Source: CAVXTF01 sp963701375
GTDB taxonomy: Bacteria; Actinomycetota; Acidimicrobiia; Acidimicrobiales; CAVXTF01
Length of the DNA: 64,000 nt
Reading direction: 5' to 3'
Assembly: GCA_963701375.1 (NCBI GenBank)
Contig: CAVOZT010000003.1
Span: forward strand, 124,001 to 188,000
Shown: positions 33,024 through 41,904 of the stretch, in pieces
How positions within the stretch are numbered: the stretch's first letter is position 1
How the letters are laid out: each line of letters starts with the position of its first letter
Notes under the pieces: model-generated
What the model was told of the DNA's origin: nothing
The model's database searches: none
What the model saw: the letters and a program-made list of their open reading frames with translations, nothing else
Translations under genes and position numbers: made by a program

Positions 33024-36000
33024 ATGCGAGTCCTGCGAGAAAACCGACGTGCATCCTTCCTCGCCGTCCTAGTTGCTCTCGCCCTGCTCGTCTCGTTCGT
33101 CGTCGTGCGCGGCGAGACTTCCTCGAGCACGCTCAACCGCACCATGGCCGCAGGAACGTCGCTCCAGGTCTCTTGCGCAGGCACGAGTCTGACCAGCACC
33201 TCGACTAGTGCGACGACCGTCAACCTCAACTGCCTCACCAAGGCACCCTCTGTGCCGGTTCCAGTTGGACACGCGACGACGTTTGCGTCCGGGGACAGCG
33301 GCTCGCCGCATACGACCGTGCCGGCGGGAGTGAAAACCGGAGACGTGTTGGTCAGCTACGTGGAGAGCTACTCGTTCACCTCGATCAGCTGCAAGGCGGG
33401 ATGGACCCGGGTCTTCGACGCGACGAGCATCGGGGGCGCCAGGCTGGCGGCGTGCACGACGGTCGTCGCGGCAGGCCAGGCGAGCCCACAGGCGACCGTG
33501 AACCCCCCGACGCAGGTCTCGATGATCACGATGGCGTTCTCAGGGGTGAGCTCGACCTCGCCGGTCGATGCTTCTTCGGCAACTGCGGGCTCGGTTTCGC
33601 CGAGCGTTACCACCGACACGGCGGGCACCCTCCTCGTCTTCGGCGAGGGCAGCAACGCGTGGCAGGTCGTTACCCAGGCTCCCACCGGCACAAGCCTTGC
33701 CGCCACCCTGAATGATTCAGGCAACTCGCAGGCCGCCTCCGCTACGAGACCCGTAGCCACCTCGGGTCCGACAGTTGCGGCTTCTTGGCCCCATCTGGCA
33801 GCGCAGAACTCGGTCGCAGGAACGATCGCCCTCCGCCCGGCGGCCGCCAGCTCCTCGGTGAGCGGCAGCGCCAACACCGATACTCCTACTCAGCAAATGG
33901 CCGCCGACACTGCGATGACCGTCTCGTGCGCCGGTGCCAGCCTCACCGTGACCGGCACGGGCCCGACGAGCGTCATTCTCCAGTGCCTTGCGGCGCAACC
34001 GATCGCCCAAGTAGGCAGGGCCACGACGAACTCCTCGGGTTCCGCCGGGGCGTTGTCGACCTCGCTCCCAGATGGGGTCCGTCCCGGTGACGTCCTGGTC
34101 AGCTACGTCGAGAGCTACTCGTTCACGTCCATCAGCTGCGACTCCGGATGGACCAAGACGCTCGATGTCGCGAATGCGAGCGGAGCGCGGCTCGCCGCAT
34201 GCGTGACGGTCGCGACCGTGGGCCAGGTCGAGCCTCAGGCCCGGATCAACCCTCCGACGCAGGTTTCGATGGTCACAGAAGCGTTCTCGGGAGTCAACAA
34301 CTCGGACCCCGTGAACGCATCTTCGGCGAAGCCCGGGGCGGTATCACCGAGTGTCGTGACCAACTTGACCGGCGCGATGCTCGTCTTCGGCGAGGGAAGC
34401 AACGCATGGAGGCTCGTCGAGAACGCGCCCGCGGGCGCACTCCTCGGCGCATCGGTGAACAACTCGGGCAACTCGCAGACCGCGATCGCCACTGACGGCG
34501 GCGGTGCCCCGGGACCGAGCTCGCCGGCCACGTGGTCGCCTTCGGCTCCTGGCAGCTCTCCCGTCGCCGGCACCATCGCCTTGACTCCTGCAGACGGCGG
34601 CACCGGAACCACCACGACGACCACCCACCCCACAACCACGACGACCACCCACCCCACCACGACTACGACCACCCACCCGACTACGACGACCACCAACCCG
34701 ACTACGACGACCACGTTCCCGACGACCACCACCACCAGCTCGGGCGGGGGCGGACCCCCGCCGACTCCTCCGGTACTGATCTGCGGTAACCCGAACGAGC
34801 TCACCGGGCCTTCGAGTCCGCCACCCGGGGCCGTGACGGTGCCGGCCGGCAGCAACGCCAACCTGTCCATGGATCAGCCCAACACCACGTACTGGTTCGC
34901 CCCTGGCACCCACACTCTCGGCAACGGTCAGTACAGCCAGATAATCCCGTCCGACGGGGACACCTACATCGGAGGCCCTGGAGCGATCATCAACGGGCAG
35001 AACCTGAATGACTTCGCCTTCACCCAGCAGGCGACCGGAGTAACGATCGAGTACCTGACCATCGAGAACTTCGGAGGGATCGGCGGCAACAACAACCAGT
35101 TCGTCGTCAACCACGATTCAGGCTCCGGCTGGACCGTCAAGCACGACACGATCCAAGACAACGGAGGCGCCGGCCTGGGCCTCGGTTCCAACTCGGTCAC
35201 CGAGTACGACTGCTTGACCAAGAACGGCCAATACGGATTCAGCTCGTATGCGCCGGCAGGTATCCAGAACGTGACGCTCGACTACAACGAGATCAGTTAC
35301 AACGACTCGTACAACTGGGAGGTCAAGTCCCCCGGATGTGGCTGCTCCGGCGGTGGAAAGTTCTGGAACGGTTACAACATCTCGGTGATCTCCAACTACG
35401 TCCACGACAATTTGAACGTCGGAATCTGGGCAGACACCGACAACAGCGGAATTACGGTAAAGGGCAACTACATCTCCAAGAACTTCGCGGAAGCGGTGAT
35501 GATCGAGATCAGCTACAACTTCCTGATCGCAGACAACACGATCATCGACAACGAATGGGGAAACGGAGCAGAGCTCGGTGGTGGTTTCCCAGGTACGGCC
35601 ATCTACATTTCAGAGTCCGGCTACAACTCGAACGCACCGTTCCCCGTTGGCACCAACGCAGCAATCACCGACAACGTGTTGACCGACAACTGGGGAGGCG
35701 TCGTTCTGTGGGAGAACTCAAACCGATTCTGCGGGCCGGTCTCTCCTGACAACGCGGGCAGCACGTGCACGCTCGGCGCTCCGGGAATAGCCACCGCGGC
35801 GACGTGCGTGAAACCGGGGCTCATGGTCAATCCGCTCTTCAGTGACTGCAGATGGAAGACGCAGAACGTCGATGTCACGGGTAATACCTTCAGCTTCCAG
35901 CCGGCCGACATCGGGAGCAACTGCACACCTTCTAATGGGTGCGGATACAACGGGTTGTTCAGCGAGTACGGCTCGACATCGCCTTACAACGCATGGGTGG

Positions 36001-36194
36001 TGCCCAAGGCGATCTCTGACAATCAGAACAACCACTTCTCGGACAACACCTACTCCGGACCGTGGTCCTTCATGGGCCCGGACCAAGGTGTCACCGCGAC
36101 GTGGGCGCAGTGGACCGGTGGCTACACCGACAACGCCGACGGCTCGGGCATCTACTTCAACGCACAGGACGCGGGGAGCACCCTCGTCCGATAA
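33024..36194 (+). CDS. Large secreted protein: duplicated module, Thr-rich linker, beta-helix domain
   Basis: The 1056-residue protein has a signal anchor (about 11-29). Two copies of a 210-residue beta-rich module follow (about 40-260 and 285-505), which share LVSYVESYSFTSISC, NPPTQVSM and LVFGEGSNAW. After a Thr/Pro/His linker (about 528-575) comes a right-handed beta-helix domain (about 610-900) with repeated N-rich turns such as DNTIIDNEWG and KGNYISKN. Such helices are usually carbohydrate-active or adhesive. It is probably secreted and sits beside the polysaccharide genes; whether it cuts, binds or modifies the polymer is unknown. ATG 33024 is preferred over an in-frame TTG 15 bp upstream. 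Confidence 0.8.
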   Translation: MRVLRENRRASFLAVLVALALLVSFVVVRGETSSSTLNRTMAAGTSLQVSCAGTSLTSTSTSATTVNLNCLTKAPSVPVPVGHATTFASGDSGSPHTTVPAGVKTGDVLVSYVESYSFTSISCKAGWTRVFDATSIGGARLAACTTVVAAGQASPQATVNPPTQVSMITMAFSGVSSTSPVDASSATAGSVSPSVTTDTAGTLLVFGEGSNAWQVVTQAPTGTSLAATLNDSGNSQAASATRPVATSGPTVAASWPHLAAQNSVAGTIALRPAAASSSVSGSANTDTPTQQMAADTAMTVSCAGASLTVTGTGPTSVILQCLAAQPIAQVGRATTNSSGSAGALSTSLPDGVRPGDVLVSYVESYSFTSISCDSGWTKTLDVANASGARLAACVTVATVGQVEPQARINPPTQVSMVTEAFSGVNNSDPVNASSAKPGAVSPSVVTNLTGAMLVFGEGSNAWRLVENAPAGALLGASVNNSGNSQTAIATDGGGAPGPSSPATWSPSAPGSSPVAGTIALTPADGGTGTTTTTTHPTTTTTTHPTTTTTTHPTTTTTNPTTTTTFPTTTTTSSGGGGPPPTPPVLICGNPNELTGPSSPPPGAVTVPAGSNANLSMDQPNTTYWFAPGTHTLGNGQYSQIIPSDGDTYIGGPGAIINGQNLNDFAFTQQATGVTIEYLTIENFGGIGGNNNQFVVNHDSGSGWTVKHDTIQDNGGAGLGLGSNSVTEYDCLTKNGQYGFSSYAPAGIQNVTLDYNEISYNDSYNWEVKSPGCGCSGGGKFWNGYNISVISNYVHDNLNVGIWADTDNSGITVKGNYISKNFAEAVMIEISYNFLIADNTIIDNEWGNGAELGGGFPGTAIYISESGYNSNAPFPVGTNAAITDNVLTDNWGGVVLWENSNRFCGPVSPDNAGSTCTLGAPGIATAATCVKPGLMVNPLFSDCRWKTQNVDVTGNTFSFQPADIGSNCTPSNGCGYNGLFSEYGSTSPYNAWVVPKAISDNQNNHFSDNTYSGPWSFMGPDQGVTATWAQWTGGYTDNADGSGIYFNAQDAGSTLVR
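34608..34739 (+). repeat. Simple coding repeat of Thr-rich linker
   Basis: About five 24-bp-scale units made of ACC/ACG codons with CACCC encode TTTTTTHP-type octapeptides (later NP and FP variants). The tract is purine-poor on the plus strand and prone to slippage. Confidence 0.8.
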
Positions 36195-36227
36195 GTCGCG
36201 AAGACCCTTTCATCGCGAAGCGGTTCG

Positions 36228-37883
36228 TCATGTGCTCGGTGACCATCTCCTGGATTCGCCGCGGTGATCCGCAATGAGCAGACCATGATCGAGATCCGGT
36301 ATGAACTCGAACTTGAAGCGCCCCGAGGCAGCGAGCTTCGAGGTGGAGCGTTTGGTGGCGCCCTGCCGGATCGGCCTCGCCTCGCGATCACCGCACACGA
36401 GCATCAGATCGACTCCCGAATTGGTGAGATCCTTCAACCACGCCGCGGGGCGACTCCCGAATGCCATCAAGGTTCTGATACGCCAGCCGAGGCCGGGAAA
36501 GCGCTTGCGCAATCCGGACAGCGCCCCTTCCCCGCTGAACTGTTGGATCACTGAGCCCCTAGGCAGCGCGACTCGCCGTCGCTCGTCAACTGGATGGCCC
36601 CCGAGCATCTCGGGGGGCTGGAACGTGAGCACAGGGTTGAGCGCCACCACCCCTCGCGGCCGAAGTTCCATGGCGCTGTCGAGCGCCTGATACGCCGAGG
36701 AACACAGGCCCACGAGCACCACGTTGGTGGGGTCGTCCGGTGATACCGCTTTTGCTATGTCCGCAACGTCCTCGAAATTCACGGGCAGACGTATGACGAA
36801 TTCGGGTTCACCGGACCTCGTCGGGCTCTCTCCCAGCCCGCTCATGTCCACGCGGACCGACCTGAGCCCGCACGCCGCCCACTGGCGCGCAAGCTCGACC
36901 CAAAGGCGCGCCGGACCCACGTGGGGCTCGGTAGCGACGTTCAAGAAGACGATCGTCGGACCTGTCGACCGGCCTGGCACCTCGGTCACGATGCCGAACA
37001 AACCTGCCGGGCCGAGAGACACGGGACGCTCGACGACCTGCCTGCCTTCTTGCCCGTCTGCGACGGCTGTCGCGCCCGCCCGCTGAGGGACCTTCACCGG
37101 GATCTCCGCTGAAGGTGCGGTCGCAGACACCCATTCGGCGACCCGCTCTATGTCGTCGAGCGGGAGCCGCTGGTGCGGCGCCTCGGCACCGAGGAGATCT
37201 TCCTGGCCGGTCGCCTCCCCCCAAACGACCGAGTCTTGACCCAGGCGGTCCGCAAGCCCACTGTCGACGCTCGTCCCGCGGCGGGTGAGGACGAGCCCCC
37301 TTGTGGCGGGGAGCCCGCCTTCAGCTCCTATACGCAGTTTCTTCAGGTCCTCGACCGTTTGCTGGCCGTAAACCACGCCGGGTGCCTCGACCGAACCGTC
37401 ATCGCGCTTTGCGTGAACCCCAAGTGACATGGCGGCCATCGCGCGCTGCTCGGACACGAACGAGCGACCGGAAAGGGTCGGGTCGACCAGGACCATGCCG
37501 TCGATCGATCCGTCCCTTTCGGCGGCTGTGGACGCAAGCAACGCCCCCGAGCGCATTCCGGCGAGGGCCACCCACCTGATGCCTGCGTCACGCAGCAGAT
37601 GAAGAGCCTCTGAAACACTGCCCAACCAAGAAGAGACGCGGTCGGGGTCCGTGCTCTTTCCTACAGAGTCTCCTGTGCCGTCGTAGTCGAAACGAACGAC
37701 ACAGAAACCAAGTTTCTCCAACCGGATTGCATATCGGCGGATCGCATAGTGGGAGAGCAGGTAATCGCGACCGAGTGGCGGACAGAACACCACCCCACCC
37801 CTTGCGCAGGCGCTTTCGGGGGTGTGGAACCACCCGAACAGGAGGCGATCGCGCGGGCCGAACCAAACCGGTGTCGCGGTCAA
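36228..37883 (-). CDS. Fused double alpha/beta-hydrolase, exosortase-associated type
   Basis: The protein of about 551 residues has two alpha/beta-hydrolase domains in tandem. The first (about 10-230) shows FDYDGTGDSVG and an elbow GMRSGALL. The second (about 285-545) shows VDMSGLGES and GLCSSAYQAL, ending with an LDHGLLI segment holding the probable catalytic His. The elbows have G-x-R/C-S-G/S in place of GxSxG, as in the two hydrolases linked to exosortase/polysaccharide loci, here in one chain. The serine position in each elbow is shifted, so activity is uncertain. TTG 37883, after GGAGGGGAGG, is the preferred start; the frame stays open upstream to TTG 37982. It diverges from the amidohydrolase gene. 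Confidence 0.65.
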   Translation of the reverse strand: MTATPVWFGPRDRLLFGWFHTPESACARGGVVFCPPLGRDYLLSHYAIRRYAIRLEKLGFCVVRFDYDGTGDSVGKSTDPDRVSSWLGSVSEALHLLRDAGIRWVALAGMRSGALLASTAAERDGSIDGMVLVDPTLSGRSFVSEQRAMAAMSLGVHAKRDDGSVEAPGVVYGQQTVEDLKKLRIGAEGGLPATRGLVLTRRGTSVDSGLADRLGQDSVVWGEATGQEDLLGAEAPHQRLPLDDIERVAEWVSATAPSAEIPVKVPQRAGATAVADGQEGRQVVERPVSLGPAGLFGIVTEVPGRSTGPTIVFLNVATEPHVGPARLWVELARQWAACGLRSVRVDMSGLGESPTRSGEPEFVIRLPVNFEDVADIAKAVSPDDPTNVVLVGLCSSAYQALDSAMELRPRGVVALNPVLTFQPPEMLGGHPVDERRRVALPRGSVIQQFSGEGALSGLRKRFPGLGWRIRTLMAFGSRPAAWLKDLTNSGVDLMLVCGDREARPIRQGATKRSTSKLAASGRFKFEFIPDLDHGLLIADHRGESRRWSPST

Positions 37884-37967
37884 CTCCCTCGAGCCTCCCC
37901 TCCGCCGGGAGCCGGCGAGGTCAATGATACGTTCCGCAGGACCAGCCAACAGATCGCATTCGAGACT

Positions 37968-39146
37968 ATGCCTCAGCCGCAATCATCCTCGGGCCCGACG
38001 TCCGGCCCATACCGTCGAGGAAAGCTGCTGAGAAGGGTCGTCCCGGTCGCCAAGCGCGTTCGCGACGTTGCATCACCTGGCCCGAGACTGAGGAACTACG
38101 ACCCGGTGAGCAACCTCGTCACCGAGGAGCACCCCGTCAGCGCCGCGGCATTTCCGGTGATCGAGGTCCACACGCACCTGGGCCGGTGGCTGACGCCGGA
38201 CGGCGGCTGGATGGCACCCGACGTCGACCAGCTGCTTGCAACTATGCGCGATCTCAACCTGTGGATGCTCGTGAACCTCGACGGCAGATGGGGCGACGAG
38301 CTCGAGGCCAACCTGGACCGGTACGACCGTGCCCACCCGGGCCGGTTCGCCACGTTCTGCCAGCTCGACCTGGGTGTTCTCGACGGGGCAGGTGGGCCGG
38401 ACGACCTCGTCAAGTCGCTCGAACGCTCACACGCTGCCGGCGCCAAAGGACTCAAGATCTGGAAGAACCTCGGGCTCTCGGCCACCGTGAACGGTCGGAG
38501 GATCTTGCCGGACGACCCGTTGCTCAGCCCGGCGTGGGAAGCCGCCGGGGCGCTCGGGCTGCCCGTCCTCGTTCATGTCGCTGATCCGGTCGCCTTCTTC
38601 CAGCCGATGGACAGGCGCAACGAACGCTTGGAGGAGCTCCTCGCCCATCCTTCGATCTCGCTCGCAAATCACGGACTTGCGGTACGCGACCAGATACTCA
38701 CGTCACTCGAGGCCGCGATCGCCCACAACCCGCAAACGCAGTTCGTCGGGGCCCATGTGGGTTGCTTCGCAGAGAACCTGGGCTGGGTATCGCGGATGCT
38801 CGACGACCACCCCAATTTCTGGATCGACACCGCCGCTCGAGCCGACCTGGGCCGCCAGCCTCGTGCAGCCGCTCGCCTCATGGAACGCCATCAGGACCGG
38901 GTCCTGTTCGGCGCCGACGTCTTCCCGATCGACCCCGAGGTCTACCGGGTGTATTTCAGGCTGTTCGAGACCGAGGACGAGAGCTTCCGCTACTCGCCCG
39001 GTTCCGGGCCGTCCACCGACCAGGGGCGCTGGCGCGTCTACGGGCTCGGTCTGGCGCCTGAGGTGCTCGAAAAGCTCTACAACCTCAATGCCTCCAGGCT
39101 GCTCTCCTGCGATCCTCCACCAGGCAGCTCCCGAGCCACGGTCTGA
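37968..39146 (+). CDS. Amidohydrolase-2 family TIM-barrel protein
   Basis: The 392-residue protein has a short basic N-terminus and a metal-dependent hydrolase barrel. Visible metal ligands are H in IEVHTHLGRW (metal site 1), VLVHVAD, and HVGCFAEN, and D in LFGADVFP near the C-terminus. The domain is the amidohydrolase-2 (decarboxylase-like) type, about the usual 300-residue length plus a tail. Relatives act on C-C or C-N bonds of small molecules; in polysaccharide loci they are seen without assigned function. ATG 37968 is the first start and has no strong ribosome site. It diverges from the double hydrolase and is followed by the dehydrogenase after 168 bp. Confidence 0.78.
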   Translation: MPQPQSSSGPTSGPYRRGKLLRRVVPVAKRVRDVASPGPRLRNYDPVSNLVTEEHPVSAAAFPVIEVHTHLGRWLTPDGGWMAPDVDQLLATMRDLNLWMLVNLDGRWGDELEANLDRYDRAHPGRFATFCQLDLGVLDGAGGPDDLVKSLERSHAAGAKGLKIWKNLGLSATVNGRRILPDDPLLSPAWEAAGALGLPVLVHVADPVAFFQPMDRRNERLEELLAHPSISLANHGLAVRDQILTSLEAAIAHNPQTQFVGAHVGCFAENLGWVSRMLDDHPNFWIDTAARADLGRQPRAAARLMERHQDRVLFGADVFPIDPEVYRVYFRLFETEDESFRYSPGSGPSTDQGRWRVYGLGLAPEVLEKLYNLNASRLLSCDPPPGSSRATV

Positions 39147-39314
39147 AGCCGGAAGTGCTGCCCGACAGCCGGAATCGGCGCCAGGCCGCCCGGGATACCA
39201 AAGTCGTAAAGATGACCGGGATTCCCGACGACCTATCTTTAAGGCTCGGTCTTGCCCCACGTGCTCCGGGCGGAGGGCCCCCTCGGACATGCGCGCACGT
39301 GAGGAGACTCGATC

Positions 39315-40640
39315 GTGAGAGTTGCCGTATTCGGCCTGGGATACGTAGGCACGGTCACTGCGGCGTGCCTGGCATCGCGCGGGCACGAGGTCACGGGCGT
39401 CGACGTTGACGCCGGCAAGGTGGAGATGATCGCCGGCGGCCGGAGCCCGGTCATCGAGCCGGGCCTCGACCAGCTGGTCTCCGACACGGCTTCGCGTGGG
39501 ACGCTTCGAACAACCACCAATGCACACGAGGCCGTTGACGGCGCCGAGGTCTCGATCGTGTGCGTGGGCACACCCTCAGCACCCAACGGGAGCACGGACC
39601 TCCACTACATACAGAGAGCCGTAGAGGAGATCGCCAAGGCGCTCGGAGCACAACGCGTGACCGGGGGATTCCACAGCGTCGTGATCCGCAGCACCGTGCC
39701 ACCGGGAACCGTCGAGGAACTCGTCACACCGATCCTCGAAGAGGCTCTCGGCGAATCGGGCTCGAGCTTCGGCACCGCGATGTGCCCGGAGTTCCTTCGG
39801 GAGGGCTCAGGGGTCGCGGATTTCTTCGCTCCTCCGTTCACCGTCGTCGGTACAAAGCACGACAAGGTCGCGGACGCCATGACGGCGCTGCTCGGCTTCT
39901 TGGATGTGCCCATCCGGGTCGTTGCGACGAGAACCGCCGAAGGGCTCAAGTACGCGTGCAACGCGTTCCACGCCTCAAAGGTCTCTTTCACGAACGAACT
40001 GGCTCGTGTCTTCCGACCGCTCGGGATCGACTCTCGCCAGGTCATGGAGCTCTTCTGTGCAGACGTCCAGTTGAACATCTCGCCCGCCTACCTGCGACCA
40101 GGCTTCGCCTTCGGAGGTCCATGCCTGGGCAAGGACCTGCGCGAGCTTCTGCACCTCGGGAGGATGAACGGGGTTGAGCTTCCGCTGCTTGCGGGAACGA
40201 TGTCGTCGAACGAGATCACCGTCCACGACGTCGTCAATCGCATCACGGCGTGCACCAGGACCGGGGACACGATCGCGTTACTCGGTCTCAGCTTCAAGGT
40301 CATGAGCGACGACCTTCGCGAGAGCCCCAACGTGGAGCTGGCGGAACGGCTCGTCGGAAAGGGTTACAAGCTTCGTATCCACGACCCTGTCGTGAAGCCT
40401 TCGCAACTCATCGGGACCAACCGCCAGTTCGTCGAGTCGAGGCTTCCGCACCTGCAGCAATTCATGTCGGATACCGCAAGCCAAGCCCTGACCTTCGCGA
40501 AGCTCGCGGTCGTCTCTTCGTCGGATCCCGGTGTCATAGAAGCGCTCGAGAGCTCCCCGCCGCCGCGGATAATCGACCTTGTCGGCCGCCTCGGTCGAAA
40601 CGTTGAGGCAATCGACGGTTACGAGGGTGTCGGATGGTGA
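39315..40640 (+). CDS. GDP-mannose 6-dehydrogenase-like (UDP-glucose/GDP-mannose dehydrogenase family)
   Basis: The 441-residue protein has a Rossmann N-terminus (VAVFGLGYVGTVTAACLA), a central dimerisation domain, and an active-site cysteine C270 in GFAFGGPCLGKDLREL. The surrounding YLRPGFAFGG sequence matches GDP-mannose dehydrogenase (AlgD) more closely than UDP-glucose dehydrogenase. It would oxidise C6 of a nucleotide sugar in two NAD-dependent steps to the uronic acid, feeding a polymer with uronate. GTG 39315 follows GAGGAG. It opens the long plus-strand polysaccharide operon, with the next start overlapping its stop. Substrate choice (GDP-mannose or UDP-sugar) is inference from motif. 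Confidence 0.85.
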   Translation: MRVAVFGLGYVGTVTAACLASRGHEVTGVDVDAGKVEMIAGGRSPVIEPGLDQLVSDTASRGTLRTTTNAHEAVDGAEVSIVCVGTPSAPNGSTDLHYIQRAVEEIAKALGAQRVTGGFHSVVIRSTVPPGTVEELVTPILEEALGESGSSFGTAMCPEFLREGSGVADFFAPPFTVVGTKHDKVADAMTALLGFLDVPIRVVATRTAEGLKYACNAFHASKVSFTNELARVFRPLGIDSRQVMELFCADVQLNISPAYLRPGFAFGGPCLGKDLRELLHLGRMNGVELPLLAGTMSSNEITVHDVVNRITACTRTGDTIALLGLSFKVMSDDLRESPNVELAERLVGKGYKLRIHDPVVKPSQLIGTNRQFVESRLPHLQQFMSDTASQALTFAKLAVVSSSDPGVIEALESSPPPRIIDLVGRLGRNVEAIDGYEGVGW

Positions 40641-41889
40641 GCGTGTCGCGCCCGAAGCACGTCTGCATCATCGTGCAGAACCTTCCCGTGCCCTTCGACC
40701 GCAGGGTGTGGCTCGAATGCCAGGCGCTGCGCTCCCAAGGGTACGACGTCTCGGTCGTCTGCCCGAAGGGCCCCGGCGATCCCGACCGTCAAGTGATCGA
40801 CGGGGTCGAGATCTACAAGTACCGGCCGTACCCGGGGGGAGCCGGCAAGCTCGCGTACCTCCTCGAGTACCTGTACTCGTTCACCGCAACGGCCTGGCTC
40901 GTCACCAAGGTGTGGAGGCACAGGAAGTTCGACGTGCTGCAGGCTTGCAACCCACCTGACATCTTCTGGCCTCTCGGACTTTTCTTCGGTGCCCTGGGTC
41001 GTAGCCGCTTCGTGTTCGACCATCACGATCTGTGCCCGGAGCTGTTCGAATCGAGATTCCCCGACGGTCCGCGCGCCGCATACTGGGGACTTCGCGCGCT
41101 CGAGCGCTGCACGTTCGCTTCGGCGACCCATGTCGTGTCCACCAACGAGTCCTACCGGGAAAAGGCTCTCGAACGAGGCCACAAGCGCCCCGAGGACGTG
41201 ACCGTCGTGAGAACAGGCCCCGACGCCGACCGCTTCGCGCGCGGGATCCGGAGCTGTCACTTCGCAGGGGCCGGCGATACCTGGCGGCCTACATAGGTGT
41301 CATGGGACCCCAAGACGGGGTGGACATCGTTCTCCGGGCGGCCGACACGATCATTCGTCGTCTCGGGCGCAACGACATCGCATTCACTCTTATCGGCAAA
41401 GGTGACTGCTATGAGGAGCTGCTCGAACTGCGCGACACCCTCGGGCTCGGCGATGTCGTCGAATTCACAGGCCGCGCACCCGACGAGCTCGTGGCGCGGA
41501 TCCTATCGAGCGCCGACATCGGTCTGTCTCCCGACCCGAAGAACCCGCTGAACGACGTGTCGACGATGAACAAGACCATGGAGTACATGGCCTTCGGCCT
41601 TCCTCTTGTCGCGTTCGACCTGCACGAGACGCGGGTCTCTGCCGGCGAGGCGGCTGTATACGCGAAGCCCAACGAGATCGAGGACTATGCCCGAAAGATC
41701 GTCGAGTTGCTCGATGACGAACATCTCCGCAAGGAGATGTCGGTCGTCGCGAGGGCCCGCATCGAGGACAAGCTGGCCTGGCGCCACCAGCGCGAGGCTT
41801 ATATCGGCGTCTACGACCGGCTGCTCAGGGGTGACCGGAACACGAGCGAGATCAGACCCACACTTTCGAGTGCTGCTCGCACAGCCTGA
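40634..41889 (+). CDS. GT4 glycosyltransferase, frame broken near 41240
   Basis: Two frames together give one GT-B (GT4-type) glycosyltransferase of about 418 residues. The first (from ATG 40634) carries NLPVPFDRRVWLECQAL and FVFDHHDLCPELF, and runs to PDADRFARG. The second frame picks up at RDPELSLRRGRRYLAAYIG and holds the donor site NDVSTMNKTMEYMAFGLPLVAFDL. A single missing G in the G-run near 41,241 (GGGATCC for GGGGATCC) would join them as R-G-D-P-E-L. It overlaps the dehydrogenase stop by seven bases. It adds a sugar to the lipid-linked polysaccharide; which one is unknown. Confidence 0.8.
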
Positions 41890-41904
41890 CAGGATGCAAC
41901 GGCT

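Noticed and set aside
36228..39146. An exosortase/PEP-CTERM system around the double hydrolase
   Set aside because: The hydrolase elbows suggest such loci, but no exosortase or PEP-CTERM protein can be seen in the window.
41032..41889. A separate second glycosyltransferase gene starting at 41032
   Set aside because: Its first 70 codons are a shadow of the upstream frame. The remainder is the missing C-terminal half of the same GT4 enzyme.
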